Positions 18,405 through 27,071 of a DNA stretch of 64,000 bases are shown one piece after another. Positions within the stretch are counted from its first letter, which is position 1, and each line of letters begins with the position of its first letter. Under the pieces are notes generated by a model. The model did no database searches. It saw only the letters and a program-made list of their open reading frames with translations, and had not been told where the DNA came from. The translations under genes were made by a program, and so were the position numbers. Source of the stretch: CAYLUN01 sp964386865 (GTDB taxonomy: Bacteria; Verrucomicrobiota; Kiritimatiellia; RFP12; UBA1067); contig CAYLUN010000006.1 of assembly GCA_964386865.1 (NCBI GenBank), positions 62,001 through 126,000 of the forward strand, read 5' to 3'.

Positions 18405-18809
18405 TTAAATGCTGAAGATCGACAGATTGGTCATGCCATGCTTGTTGCAGATGTCCAGCGCCTGCACCAGAAAGGCGTGAGGCGAGTCCGCCGTACACTT
18501 GATGAGCACCATCGACGTCTTGCTGAAGCCCGCCAGCCGCTCCATCTGGCGGTCCAGCTCGTTCAGCCTGACCGGACGGCCGTTGAAGACAAAGCCTTGC
18601 GGCGCCACAATGATGTTAATCGTCTCAAGCTGTTTCTCGGGCGTCGCTTTGGGATCAGAGGCCGGGCGCGCAGCGGTCAGCTTGGAGAGAATGTCCTCCT
18701 GCTTCAGAGTCACGACAAAGAAGATGAGCAGCTGGAAGACGACGTCGATCATCGGCGTCATGTCCAGCTTCGGGGTTTCGCCCTTGTTTTCTTTTCTTTT
18801 ATAAGCCAT
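18405..18809 (-). CDS. exbD: ExbD/TolR-type protein (second copy)
   Basis: This 134-residue protein has a short charged N-terminus, one membrane helix with the conserved aspartate in DMTPMIDVVFQLLIFFVV, and a small periplasmic domain with NIIVAPQGFVFNGRPV. It is the second of two adjacent exbD genes, separated from the first by 15 bp. ExbD forms the proton channel with ExbB. The downstream neighbour is the toroid protein 11 bp on. Two different ExbD paralogues in one operon are common in planctomycete-like systems, and heteromers are possible. Confidence 0.9.
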   Translation of the reverse strand: MAYKRKENKGETPKLDMTPMIDVVFQLLIFFVVTLKQEDILSKLTAARPASDPKATPEKQLETINIIVAPQGFVFNGRPVRLNELDRQMERLAGFSKTSMVLIKCTADSPHAFLVQALDICNKHGMTNLSIFSI

Positions 18810-18824
18810 AGCGAACGCTCCTGC

Positions 18825-19256
18825 CTACTTGCTGCCCTTGGCCTTGTGCTCCTGGATCGCCACGAACGAGAGCTTCCAAAGACCCGAGCCCGTACAGATA
18901 TCCATGACGCGCTTGACCTTCTCGTGCTGGGTGCGGCGGTCCGCGCGGATCATCACAGGGAACTCACCGCCATACTTGTTGACGCGGGCCCGCATGATGT
19001 CGCGCAGCTGGGACTCGGACATCGTGGCGTTGTGGATCGAGATGCGTCCGCGTTTGTCCACCTCGATTTCCAACGTGACCGGCGGCATGTTCTCCGACGT
19101 GATCGTCACGCCGTTCTTGCCGTCTTCCAGGATGATTTCCTGATTGGAATCCTGATTCATCTTCATCGTCACGACGAAGAAAATGATCAACTGGAACACG
19201 ACGTCGATCATCGGCGTCATGTCCATTTCGCATTGTGTGGAGTGAGCTTTACCCAT
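18825..19256 (-). CDS. exbD: ExbD/TolR-type protein (first copy)
   Basis: This 143-residue protein has the same plan as its neighbour: a conserved aspartate in MTPMIDVVFQLIIFFVV at the membrane helix and a periplasmic TolR-like domain with NHDAT-like strands and RADRRTQHEKVKRVMD. The gap to exbB upstream is 150 bp. Sequence identity with the second copy outside the helix is low, so it is an old duplication. It probably works as the ion-conducting partner of the ExbB at 19407-20222. Confidence 0.9.
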   Translation of the reverse strand: MGKAHSTQCEMDMTPMIDVVFQLIIFFVVTMKMNQDSNQEIILEDGKNGVTITSENMPPVTLEIEVDKRGRISIHNATMSESQLRDIMRARVNKYGGEFPVMIRADRRTQHEKVKRVMDICTGSGLWKLSFVAIQEHKAKGSK

Positions 19257-19406
19257 TTTTCAGGATCCGATTTGCGGCATCGGCCGCTAGGGGTTTATCG
19301 TGCTGGCGGGTCGTACAGAGCCGATCCGCCCCATCTCCGAAATCTCGGCAATGAAGTGTCCGCTCGGAGCCGCACGGGGGTCATGCGGCTCGGAGCGGCT
19401 CTCGCC

Positions 19407-20222
19407 TCAGTCGGTCACGACCTCGACGTGACGCAGATCCTTGATCAGCTCCATGGTCATCGCCTGCATGCGCATGATCAGCCGGTTGGCGGTGTTACGC
19501 AGGCTGTAGTAGAAGGTGATGGCAGGGATGGCGACAGCCAGTCCGGCGGCCGTCGTCCAGAGCGCCTGGGCGATGGCGAGCGCCAGCGACGAGACGTCGG
19601 GGGCGCCCGTGGCCAGGGTGCCGAAGCACATGATCATGCCTTGCACCGTGCCGAGCAGGCCCAACATCGGGGACAAGTTGGAGCAGACCGAGATCCAGGT
19701 CAGGCGCTGCATGATGCGCTCGGTCTCCAGGTCGGCCGCCGCATTGATCGACTCTTGGATGATATCGAACCCCTCCTCGACGTGCGAGAAGCCGGCCGAG
19801 AGGATATTGGCCATCGGCCCGGGGTAGGTTTCGCAGGCTTGCAGGGCCTTCAGCACATCGCCCTCTGCCATGCCGGCCTTGATCTTGTCGATCAGGCCTT
19901 GCGGCATGACCTTCTTGGCCTGAACCATGACCGCGCCGTCAACGATGAAATAGATGCCCGCGGCTCCGCAACCGAACAGTGCCATCCACAGCAGCACGCC
20001 CAGCCAGCCGGAGCCCGTCACCACGGCCCAGAAGCCCGTGCTGTTCTTTTTGGCTTTACCCGCGTCAGCCTCGGCTGCCGCCGGTTGGACCGCCTCGCCA
20101 GCCGCTGCGGGTGCGGCCACAGCCGGCGCCGCAGCCGGCGCCGCAGCCTGCGCCATCACGTAGGAGGAAGAACCCACCGTCAAACCCGCAAACAACACTG
20201 CCGACATGACCAGTCTTTTCAT
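19407..20222 (-). CDS. exbB: ExbB/TolQ/MotA-type proton channel subunit
   Basis: This 271-residue protein has an N-terminal signal-like segment MKRLVMSAVLFAGLTVGSS, a long Ala/Pro-rich stretch, then three membrane helices: WLGVLLWMALFGCGAAGIYF, SPMLGLLGTVQGMIMCF and ALWTTAAGLAVAIPAITFYY. These match the MotA/TolQ/ExbB core. The ATG at 20222 is chosen because AGAGG lies 6 nt upstream; an ATG one codon earlier is also possible. The N-terminal Ala/Pro extension is longer than in E. coli ExbB and is seen in many PVC and proteobacterial homologues. Confidence 0.93.
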   Translation of the reverse strand: MKRLVMSAVLFAGLTVGSSSYVMAQAAAPAAAPAVAAPAAAGEAVQPAAAEADAGKAKKNSTGFWAVVTGSGWLGVLLWMALFGCGAAGIYFIVDGAVMVQAKKVMPQGLIDKIKAGMAEGDVLKALQACETYPGPMANILSAGFSHVEEGFDIIQESINAAADLETERIMQRLTWISVCSNLSPMLGLLGTVQGMIMCFGTLATGAPDVSSLALAIAQALWTTAAGLAVAIPAITFYYSLRNTANRLIMRMQAMTMELIKDLRHVEVVTD

Positions 20223-20323
20223 CATTAACCTCTTGCTTTGTTTCCTCGTGTTCAAGTTCGTTTCGTTGACGAACAGAAATCGTTCACCTTCACTCCCGCG
20301 CCACATGCGAGGGAAACCTCAAG

Positions 20324-21118
20324 TTACGGCTTGCGGGCCCACTCCGACGCGCTGTACTCGCTCTTGAGCGTCGTGCGCATCTGGTCGGAGCGGGCCGTCT
20401 GGCCGAGCTTCTCAAAACACTTGGCGGCCTTGTACAGCGCCTCCGGCTGCGCTGTTTTGACGTCCCGATAGAGGGTGGCCACGCGCAGATAGCCGTCGCG
20501 CAGCGACTTCTTCGAAATCTCCTGCGTGTCCCCTGAGGCCGCCAGCAAGTCGCCGCGCATGAGAAGGGCGAAGGCCGATGACTCGCGGTTGCCGCTCTTA
20601 ATCGCTTTCGTCACCAGATCTTCCACCTTGGACTTGCGGTCCAGCTTCAGCAGCGCCTGCCAGTAGATCGGCGCCATTTCGCCCAGATAGCCCTTCTCGG
20701 GGTCGGCCGTGACGATCTTCTCGCAGACGCGCAGAGCCTTGTCCGCCTCGCCCGCCTTGAGGTAGGCATCGCCCAGCAGGCGCGTCGCCAGCGTGTCCCA
20801 CTGCAGCATGAGGTAGTCGTTGGCGACCTTCTCCAAGAGCGGAACCGCTCCGGACGGGTTGCCCTGCTGGATCAGGTTGACCGCCGTATCGTACTCCTTC
20901 GGGCGGGGAACCTGCACCTCCTTGACGTTGGCCAGAGGCACCTCGATGTCGACGTTGCCCTGAGCGACCGCATACGCCTTCTGGGAGTTCTTCCAGCGGA
21001 TCGCGCCCGAGATAGCCTTGTCGTCCTTGTTAATGATCGTGCCCGTGATCTGCGCCGAGGCTGAGCCCGCGACGACCAGCGCCAGCGCGATCATTCCCAT
21101 CTTTGTGCTCATCTTCAT
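20324..21118 (-). CDS. Periplasmic TPR-type protein
   Basis: This 264-residue protein has a signal peptide (MKMSTKMGMIALALVVAGSASAQ, with cleavage after SAQ). A small N-terminal beta segment (ITGTIINKDDKAISGAIRW) is followed by helical repeats with motifs such as AVNLIQQGNPSGAVPLLEKV and LGDAYLKAGEADKALRVCEKI, which are TPR-like. The start at 21118 follows GAGGAG. It lies upstream of exbB and downstream of the larger TPR protein. No enzyme motif is seen, so it is presumably a scaffold that joins the Exb machinery to another partner. Confidence 0.78.
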   Translation of the reverse strand: MKMSTKMGMIALALVVAGSASAQITGTIINKDDKAISGAIRWKNSQKAYAVAQGNVDIEVPLANVKEVQVPRPKEYDTAVNLIQQGNPSGAVPLLEKVANDYLMLQWDTLATRLLGDAYLKAGEADKALRVCEKIVTADPEKGYLGEMAPIYWQALLKLDRKSKVEDLVTKAIKSGNRESSAFALLMRGDLLAASGDTQEISKKSLRDGYLRVATLYRDVKTAQPEALYKAAKCFEKLGQTARSDQMRTTLKSEYSASEWARKP

Positions 21119-21170
21119 TCGTTTGCTCCTCAAACTTGTCCGTTCCACTGCCCAATGGACGCTCGGTTTC

Positions 21171-21212
21171 GTGCCTAACAGTCTAACAGCCTTCAGCCTA
21201 AAAACCGCTCTC
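21171..21212. repeat. TTAG-word half element
   Basis: On the minus strand this reads GCGGTTTTTAGGCTG then AAGGCTGTTAGACTGTTAGG, the same vocabulary as the left arm of the element at 13113. Only one arm is obvious. It lies between the two TPR genes. Confidence 0.65.
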
Positions 21213-24200
21213 CTACTGCCCGATTTTCGCCTCGTTCAACCAATTCTGAATATCGGCCTTGTACCGCCCGTCGGGGAACATCCTCAGGTAGTTCTCGCTC
21301 TCCTCGGCGGCGTCTTTAAACTTCTTGTGCTCCAGCATCAGCGGCACGCTGCTGTAGTAGGCCTTCTCCAGCACCGTCGCGAGCTTGGCGTTTCCGGGAT
21401 TGATCGAGTTGATGATCGACAAGAACGCCACGATCGCGTTGCCGCGGGTCTCGGCGGCCTTCTCGGTGAGGCCCAGCTTCTTCTCGGCATCCATCTTGCG
21501 TACCAGGATCTGGCCCGCCGCCAAGTCCAACTCGCGCTGCTGATCCTCCTCGGTGCGGTACTTCTTCACGAATTTAAGGGCGTCCACCGCCGAGTTGAAC
21601 AGGAGCGTGCGCTCGTGGTCATCCTTTTCGGTCTTGCCCTCTTCACTCGCGACCTCGACCAGCAGCAAGTAGGCGTCCACCACCAGCGTCAGCTTGGAAA
21701 GCTCCTTGTCCTTGATGAACTCGTTCAGCAGCTTGCGGGCTTCAGGATATTTCTTCTGTCCGGTCAACGTGCTGGCTCGACCCAGCTTCGCCAGCGCGAC
21801 CGTGGACGGATCCTTGGCTTTCGCAAGCACCCGCTCATACCCCTGCAGCGCCAGATCAAACTCTTTGGCCTCCTGGAGCGCCTTAGCCGCAGCCATGAAC
21901 TGCCCCTCAGTGTACGTGCCGCCCGCCATGAACATCTCGCGGTACTTGGCCACGCCCTCGCCCCGCAGGCCCATCTCGATCAGGCTTTTGGCGAGCGACG
22001 GCACGGAGTTCTTGGCTTCCTCGGAGTTTGGATACGTCTTGCTCAGCCGCTCAAACGCCTCCTGCGCCTTGGCCACATCCGGCAGCACGGTGTAAAGCGT
22101 GGCGATCTGCAGCTGCGCCTTGGGGGCCAGGCTGCTCTGCGGGTACAGCTTCACGTAATCATCGAACGCCGCGATCGCGCCCTTGCGGAACACCTCGAGC
22201 TTCTCTTTCGGATACTGGATCTGCGTCAGGCAAAGCGCCTTGGTGAAGACCGCCATCTCCTTCATCTGCTCGTTGCGCTTCTTGTCTTCGTCGCCGGCCT
22301 GGTAGGCCGCAGGGGAGTCGGTCAGCATCTTGGCCACCGCGCCGAAGCCCACGACCGAGCGGGTCAGCCACGCCACCGCGTTGGTCTGCGCGACCTGCAG
22401 CGCCTCCGGCAGGTCGTTCGTGGCCGCGGCCTTCACCAGCGCGTTGCCGTACTCGCGCTGCGCGTCGGCCAGGCGGAACTTGGCAACCACCAGCGCGTGT
22501 CCCGGCCGCTCGCCCGCCGACAGGCGGTCGATGTAGACGCCCAGCGACTGGATCTCGTTAACCCGGTCGCCCTCCTCCTTGTAAACCTGCGACATGCGGT
22601 TGAGCGCGTCGAAATAATAGGGGGAGTTCGTGTAGATATCGGCGATCTGCTTGTAGTAAACCATTGCGCCAGCGTAGTTTTTGGCGTTGAACTCACGTTC
22701 GCCAAAGCTCATCACCAGCTGCCCGGCCGCATAGTGAGACGGGTAGTCGCGGAAGAAAGTCGCGTACGTCTCGCGCTTCTTGTCCTCCATTTTCAGCTCG
22801 CCGTAGTGCTCGCCGATGCGGCGAACCTGGTCGCCCGCCTCTTTCATCAGCTTCGCGTTCGCGCAAAAGCGCTCCGAGAGATGCGTCGTCACGGTGTCCG
22901 CCATCAGCATCGCGTCGGGATCCTTGTCGGACAGCTCGATGTAGCACACGGCCAAGTCGCCGAGGGCCGAGACCGACTCGGGGGACTCGGGGAACTGGTT
23001 GATTACGAGCAGGTATTTGTCGGCCGCGTCCTTGAACTGGTTCTGGCTGAAGACCAGCTTGGCGCCCGCAAACTGCATCTGCCGCACTTTGGCCATCTGC
23101 TCGGCCGTCACCGGCGTGCGCAGTTCGGCGTTGAACCGATCCTTGATGATCTTGCGGATCGTCTCCGAGCGCTCGCCCGCCTCGGCCGCCCACTGGCTCT
23201 CCGGGAAGCGGATGAACACGTTGATGAAGTGGTTGAACGCGCCGTTCTGCTTGCGCGCCTTCGACGCCGGATCGCGCTCGCCGAGGAGCAGATCTTTGAT
23301 CTTGTCGTCGCTGCCGCCCTCTTTCTTGACCTCGGCCATCGCCTCGTTCATCAGGAGCACGGCCAGCAGGTAACGGCACTGCGGCATCGGGCTCATGCGC
23401 AGAATGCCTCGCGACCCGTCCTTGTCGTCCTCGCGCAGCGAGTCGTGGATCGTCTTGAGCTGCGGCATGTAGTTCTCGACCAGCTCCTGGGCGCCCTTGA
23501 CGTCGCCGCGCAGCATGAAGATGTGGGCCTTCATCACGATCGCCTTGCCAAACCAGATGTCCTGCTTCCAGAGCAGCTTGTCCACCACGCCCTCGGCCTC
23601 TTTGAGCAGCGCGGCCTTGTCTTCTTTCTTCGCGATGCCGGGCGCCAGCTTCAGCATCAGCTCGGCCATGTCGGCGTTGATGTTGCGGGCCTGGTCCTCC
23701 TCGAGCGGCACCTTGAACAGGCGGCGGTAGGCGTCCAGCGCCTCGCGGTCTTTGCCCAAGTACAGCAGCATCTGCGCGTATTTGTAGGCCGAGTCGCGGT
23801 AGAAGGAGACCAGCGCGGGCGCGGGCTTGTCGACCTTCTTGAAGAATTCCAGGTAGAGCTTGTCCGCGTCCCCGTACTTCTGGTAGGCATAGTAGGCGTC
23901 CGCCATGGCCAGCGTCAGCGCCCAAAACTCGGCGCTGTTCTTGTCCGGCAGCGCGTCGACGACCTTCTTGACCTCGTCGAACTTGCCCTGCCACAGAAGG
24001 CCCTGAGTCTCACGCACCTTAAACTGCGCGGCCGCCTCGGGAAAGCGCTTCTTGGCCTCGGCGATCACCTCTTCGGCAACATCCGGCATGCGGAGCTGCT
24101 GCAGCAGGTCGATGTACTTGAACTCCTCCTCCAAGTCCTGATCAGCCGCCTGAGCCCAAACGCCTGCCACAGGGAGGGACACGCACAAGAGAACCGCCAA

Positions 24201-24239
24201 GCGGCAACCGAAAAAATGACTGACGCACTTCAAGTTCAT
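21213..24239 (-). CDS. Large periplasmic TPR-repeat protein
   Basis: This 1008-residue protein starts at 24239 with a signal peptide (CRLAVLLCVSLPVAGVWAQ). The remainder is almost all alpha-helical and made of TPR-like repeats, for example LLYLGKDREALDAYRRLFK, YLLVINQFPESPESVSALGD and YVKLYPQSSLAPKAQLQIA. The longer open frame to 24416 adds a low-complexity stretch and is not chosen. It is the first gene of the operon that continues with a second TPR protein, exbB, two exbD genes and the toroid protein. Repeats of this kind hold protein partners. It is likely part of a periplasmic complex, but its partner is unknown. Confidence 0.78.
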   Translation of the reverse strand: MNLKCVSHFFGCRLAVLLCVSLPVAGVWAQAADQDLEEEFKYIDLLQQLRMPDVAEEVIAEAKKRFPEAAAQFKVRETQGLLWQGKFDEVKKVVDALPDKNSAEFWALTLAMADAYYAYQKYGDADKLYLEFFKKVDKPAPALVSFYRDSAYKYAQMLLYLGKDREALDAYRRLFKVPLEEDQARNINADMAELMLKLAPGIAKKEDKAALLKEAEGVVDKLLWKQDIWFGKAIVMKAHIFMLRGDVKGAQELVENYMPQLKTIHDSLREDDKDGSRGILRMSPMPQCRYLLAVLLMNEAMAEVKKEGGSDDKIKDLLLGERDPASKARKQNGAFNHFINVFIRFPESQWAAEAGERSETIRKIIKDRFNAELRTPVTAEQMAKVRQMQFAGAKLVFSQNQFKDAADKYLLVINQFPESPESVSALGDLAVCYIELSDKDPDAMLMADTVTTHLSERFCANAKLMKEAGDQVRRIGEHYGELKMEDKKRETYATFFRDYPSHYAAGQLVMSFGEREFNAKNYAGAMVYYKQIADIYTNSPYYFDALNRMSQVYKEEGDRVNEIQSLGVYIDRLSAGERPGHALVVAKFRLADAQREYGNALVKAAATNDLPEALQVAQTNAVAWLTRSVVGFGAVAKMLTDSPAAYQAGDEDKKRNEQMKEMAVFTKALCLTQIQYPKEKLEVFRKGAIAAFDDYVKLYPQSSLAPKAQLQIATLYTVLPDVAKAQEAFERLSKTYPNSEEAKNSVPSLAKSLIEMGLRGEGVAKYREMFMAGGTYTEGQFMAAAKALQEAKEFDLALQGYERVLAKAKDPSTVALAKLGRASTLTGQKKYPEARKLLNEFIKDKELSKLTLVVDAYLLLVEVASEEGKTEKDDHERTLLFNSAVDALKFVKKYRTEEDQQRELDLAAGQILVRKMDAEKKLGLTEKAAETRGNAIVAFLSIINSINPGNAKLATVLEKAYYSSVPLMLEHKKFKDAAEESENYLRMFPDGRYKADIQNWLNEAKIGQ

Positions 24240-24482
24240 GGTCTGATAGTTATACGAGATGTGGGCCGAACCGTCAATTTCAAAGAGTGGGCAAACGGAA
24301 AAATGATGCCGCCAGCACCGCCGCGCCGGAGCGCCAGACTCCGCAGCCGGAGGCGCGCCGAGACGCGAAGAAAACAAAAAATGCGCGCCCCGTTCACTTT
24401 GTTGTTGCAGAAACACCCCCTTTTGGTCTATTTTTTTAACACATGTGCTAAATGTGTCATCTGTTAAGACGAGGTAGTTGCA
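24240..24482. other. Divergent intergenic region with an AT-rich leader
   Basis: This 243-bp gap separates the TPR operon (minus) from the coiled-coil gene (plus). Bases 24400-24460 are much more AT-rich than the surroundings (TTGTTG, TATTTTTTTAACACATG), as expected for a promoter, but the spacing of recognisable boxes is not good. Around 24319-24360 is a GC-rich imperfect inverted repeat. No gene is seen. Confidence 0.45.
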
Positions 24483-25613
24483 ATGGGTAAAGTGCTGCGT
24501 GGGCTAGTGATTGTCATTTTGGTTCTGAGCATCGTCGCCTTGTACTTCGCGAACGAACTGTTCAAGAAGCGCGAATTGCTGACGAAGCGGAATCGCGTTC
24601 TGGTCGAAGAGGTCGTCAAATTGGCCAAGACGATCGAAGCCGCCGACGCCCCCGACGCAGCTGCGCCGGAACTGCAGAAAGACATCTCCGAGGTCTCCGA
24701 CCGCGAACTCGCCAACCCCGAGAAGGAGTCGGTGCTCGAAGGCTATGCGATGAAGCTCGAGCAGCCCAATTTGCCGACGCTTGACTACGATAATGACGCG
24801 AAGCGCCTGCAGCTCAAGAGCTATTTTGTGCTCGGCCCGGACGGCAAATACGAGATGGATCCGGTCGACAACACGCCGAAGGTCAAAGGCCCCGGCTCCA
24901 TGCAAGAGCTGCTCGACCAGCTCTTCGACCGCGCCAAGGCCCAGCAGACCGCGCTGAACAAGACCCGCAGCGAGCTGACCAAAATGCGCGAGCAGCTCTC
25001 AACTTCTGTCGCCGACATCAACAAGCTGAAGGTTGACGGCCGCACGACCAAGAAGGAGCTGACCGAGACCAAGGGCCAGGTCGCCGCCCTCCAGACTGAG
25101 AAGGAGACCCTGGAAGGCCGCGTCGCCAAGCTCACCGCTGAAAAGAAAGAGCTGGCCGCCGAGGCCGCCGACGCCAAGGCCGAGACCGAGCGCGTCAAGG
25201 AAGAGAACGTCACGATCACCGAAGAGCTGGCCTCAGCCAAGAAGACGATCACTGAAATGAAGAAGAAGTGGTCCGGCGGCAACACCATTGCGCCGACAGA
25301 TGGCACGCCGGTCGTCAGCACCCTGTCCGCAGGCGACAAGGGCAAGATTTTGGAAGCCAACGACGAGCTTAAGTTCGTGATTATCGAGTTCTCGGGCGAC
25401 GCCATGGTCGAAATGCTCGGCGCCGAGCGCCAGAACGCCATGCCTCAGCTCGATATGAACGTCCGCCGCATCGGCCGCCAGAGCGCAGCCGGCGAGTTCG
25501 TCACCCGTATCAAGCTGCGCCAGGCTGTGCGCGGCAAGAACCTCGTGGTCGCCGATATCCTCAGCGACTGGCAGCAGGTCCCCGTGGAGAAGGGCGATGT
25601 GGTCTTCTTCTAA
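24483..25613 (+). CDS. Membrane-anchored coiled-coil protein, unknown function
   Basis: This 376-residue protein has an N-terminal membrane helix (LVIVILVLSIVALYFAN, about 7-24). An acidic region of about 100 residues is followed by a long coiled coil (about 140-265) with heptads such as LQTEKETLEGRVAKLTAEKKEL. The C-terminal domain (about 285-376) is beta-rich with two VEMLGAERQNAMPQLD and WQQVPVEKGDVVFF segments. GAGG lies about 9 nt upstream of the ATG. It is divergent from the TPR-Exb operon and shares its intergenic region. I do not recognise a family. The fold resembles periplasmic tethers with a small beta-domain at the tip. Confidence 0.7.
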   Translation: MGKVLRGLVIVILVLSIVALYFANELFKKRELLTKRNRVLVEEVVKLAKTIEAADAPDAAAPELQKDISEVSDRELANPEKESVLEGYAMKLEQPNLPTLDYDNDAKRLQLKSYFVLGPDGKYEMDPVDNTPKVKGPGSMQELLDQLFDRAKAQQTALNKTRSELTKMREQLSTSVADINKLKVDGRTTKKELTETKGQVAALQTEKETLEGRVAKLTAEKKELAAEAADAKAETERVKEENVTITEELASAKKTITEMKKKWSGGNTIAPTDGTPVVSTLSAGDKGKILEANDELKFVIIEFSGDAMVEMLGAERQNAMPQLDMNVRRIGRQSAAGEFVTRIKLRQAVRGKNLVVADILSDWQQVPVEKGDVVFF

Positions 25614-25776
25614 GCCTGCGACCGCGGCTCTCGGCTTCGCCGCTCTGCTGGCGCTCCTGAGCGCAGCCGGCTGCATGGTCGATCAGCCCTGCGAGACCGA
25701 TATGCCGTGGTCCGCTCCAGCCTCGTGGGAGGGCACTATGCAGCTCCCGAGCGGATACACGGACCGGTACCAATGA
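25597..25776 (+). CDS. Small lipoprotein, 59 residues
   Basis: Translation from the ATG at 25597 gives a 59-residue peptide with a clear lipoprotein signal: MWSSSKPATAALGFAALL, then LALLSAAGC with lipobox S-A-A-G-C, then an acidic and aromatic tail ending in LPSGYTDRYQ. GGAGAAGGG lies upstream at proper distance. It overlaps the end of the coiled-coil gene by 17 bp in another frame, so it is probably translationally coupled. A rho-independent terminator follows 7 bp after the stop, which fits the end of a two-gene transcript. Function unknown; an outer-membrane lipoprotein that works with the coiled-coil protein is plausible. Confidence 0.75.
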   Translation: MWSSSKPATAALGFAALLALLSAAGCMVDQPCETDMPWSAPASWEGTMQLPSGYTDRYQ

Positions 25777-25782
25777 ACAACG

Positions 25783-25812
25783 ACGCCTCTTCTTACAAGA
25801 AGGGGCGTTTTT
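25783..25812 (+). terminator. Rho-independent terminator
   Basis: An 11-bp stem, CGCCTCTTCTT paired with AAGAAGGGGCG (one G-U pair), is followed by TTTTT at 25808-25812. It ends the coiled-coil / lipoprotein transcript. The ROK kinase gene begins 21 bp further on, so that gene should have its own promoter or depend on readthrough. Confidence 0.85.
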
Positions 25813-25832
25813 CGTATCAGGAGACAGCGCGT

Positions 25833-27071
25833 ATGCCCCCCACCTATTACCTCGGGATCGACGTCGGCGGCTCGCACATTACCTTGGACCTGGTCGACAC
25901 GCAGACTTTCGAGATGCTCCCCAGCAGCGCCGTCCGCGAGCACCTCGACACCCACGCGCAACCCACGGCCGTTCTCGGCGTCTTTGAGCACGCCATCCGC
26001 GCCTGCGCTGAAAAGGTCGGCGCCGCCGCCGTCAAAGGCGTGGGCCTCGCCATCCCCGGCCCCTTCAGCTACGAGGAGGGCGTCTGCCGCATCACCCCCC
26101 ACCAGAACAAGTACGAGCAGATGTTCGGCGTCAACTTCCGCCAGTACCTCTCCAATGCCCTCGAAAATCCCTCCAAGCCCGTGGTTTTCAACAACGACGC
26201 CGCCTGCTTCGCCCTCGGCGAGTACTTCCGCGGCGGTGCCAAGGGGTTCAACCGCCCCGTCGTGGTCACCCTCGGCACCGGCTTCGGCGCCTCGTTCCTC
26301 AAGTACGGACGGCCCCAAACCAAAGGCGACGACGTGCCGCCCGACGGCGAGCTCTGGCACGTGCCCTACAAGACCGGCATCGCGGACGACTTCTTCTCCA
26401 CCCGCTGGCTCGTGGCCGAGTGGCAGCGCCTGACCGGCCAGACCGCCGCAGGCGGCAAAGAGATCGCCCAGGCCGCGCTCACGGGCGACGCCAACGCCAA
26501 ACAGATTTTCCGCACCTTCGGCGAAAACCTCGCCGAGTGCGTCGCGCCCTGGCTCGAGACGTTCGGCGCCGACGCCTTTGTTATCGGCGGCAACCTCGCC
26601 CTCTGCTGGGATCTCTACGTCCCCGCGCTCGAGGCCGGCCTCGCCCAGCGGCTCACCGGCGGCATCGCCGTGCGCCCCTGCCAGCTCGGCGAGCAGGCCC
26701 CGATCTACGGCGCCGCGCTGGCCCTCACGCTGGTCGACCCCGCCGCCGTCACGCCCGCCCCCCTGCCTGCCGCTGGCGGCAAGGCCTTCGCAGCCCTGGT
26801 GGACAAGGTTTCCGCGCAGAAGCTGGTCCTCCTCGACGGCCCCGCCGAAACCCCGTGGAAAGACCTCGTGGCCGCCTTCGACGCGGCCTTGCGCGCCGCC
26901 GGCAAGCGGACGGTCTGGTACGACGTCAACGCCGCCCGCGCCGGCGAAGGCTTTGACCCCGGCAACCTCGCGAACATCCGCCCCGACGCCGCAGCCGACC
27001 TCTGCGTCGTCGCCGGCTGCGGGTCGTCGCAGGTCCCGTGGGCCGACGCCGCCAAGATCTGCCTCGTCTAG
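25833..27071 (+). CDS. ROK family sugar kinase with C-terminal extension
   Basis: This 412-residue protein starts at 25833, where AGGAG is upstream; the frame open to 25707 runs through the terminator and is not real. Residues 1-300 are a ROK kinase: LGIDVGGSHITLDLVD (phosphate site), NNDAACFALGEYF, TLGTGFGASFLKYG and VIGGNLALCWDL. The zinc motif CxCGxxGC of classical ROK glucokinases is absent; the equivalent place reads ELWHVPYKTGIADDFFSTRW. The last about 105 residues form an extra domain with LVLLDGPAETPWKDLVAAF that I do not recognise. It probably phosphorylates a hexose released by the nearby hydrolases. Its stop codon overlaps that of the convergent next gene in the sequence CTAG. Confidence 0.87.
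   Translation: MPPTYYLGIDVGGSHITLDLVDTQTFEMLPSSAVREHLDTHAQPTAVLGVFEHAIRACAEKVGAAAVKGVGLAIPGPFSYEEGVCRITPHQNKYEQMFGVNFRQYLSNALENPSKPVVFNNDAACFALGEYFRGGAKGFNRPVVVTLGTGFGASFLKYGRPQTKGDDVPPDGELWHVPYKTGIADDFFSTRWLVAEWQRLTGQTAAGGKEIAQAALTGDANAKQIFRTFGENLAECVAPWLETFGADAFVIGGNLALCWDLYVPALEAGLAQRLTGGIAVRPCQLGEQAPIYGAALALTLVDPAAVTPAPLPAAGGKAFAALVDKVSAQKLVLLDGPAETPWKDLVAAFDAALRAAGKRTVWYDVNAARAGEGFDPGNLANIRPDAAADLCVVAGCGSSQVPWADAAKICLV

Noticed and set aside
21018..24467. 1149-residue reading frame on the plus strand
   Set aside because: It covers the TPR protein genes in antisense; their signal peptides and TPR repeats are real, while this frame is biased and has no homology signal.
25707..25832. Upstream extension of the ROK kinase
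   Set aside because: The frame is open, but it runs through the terminator stem and lacks a ribosome site; the kinase fold begins at 25833.
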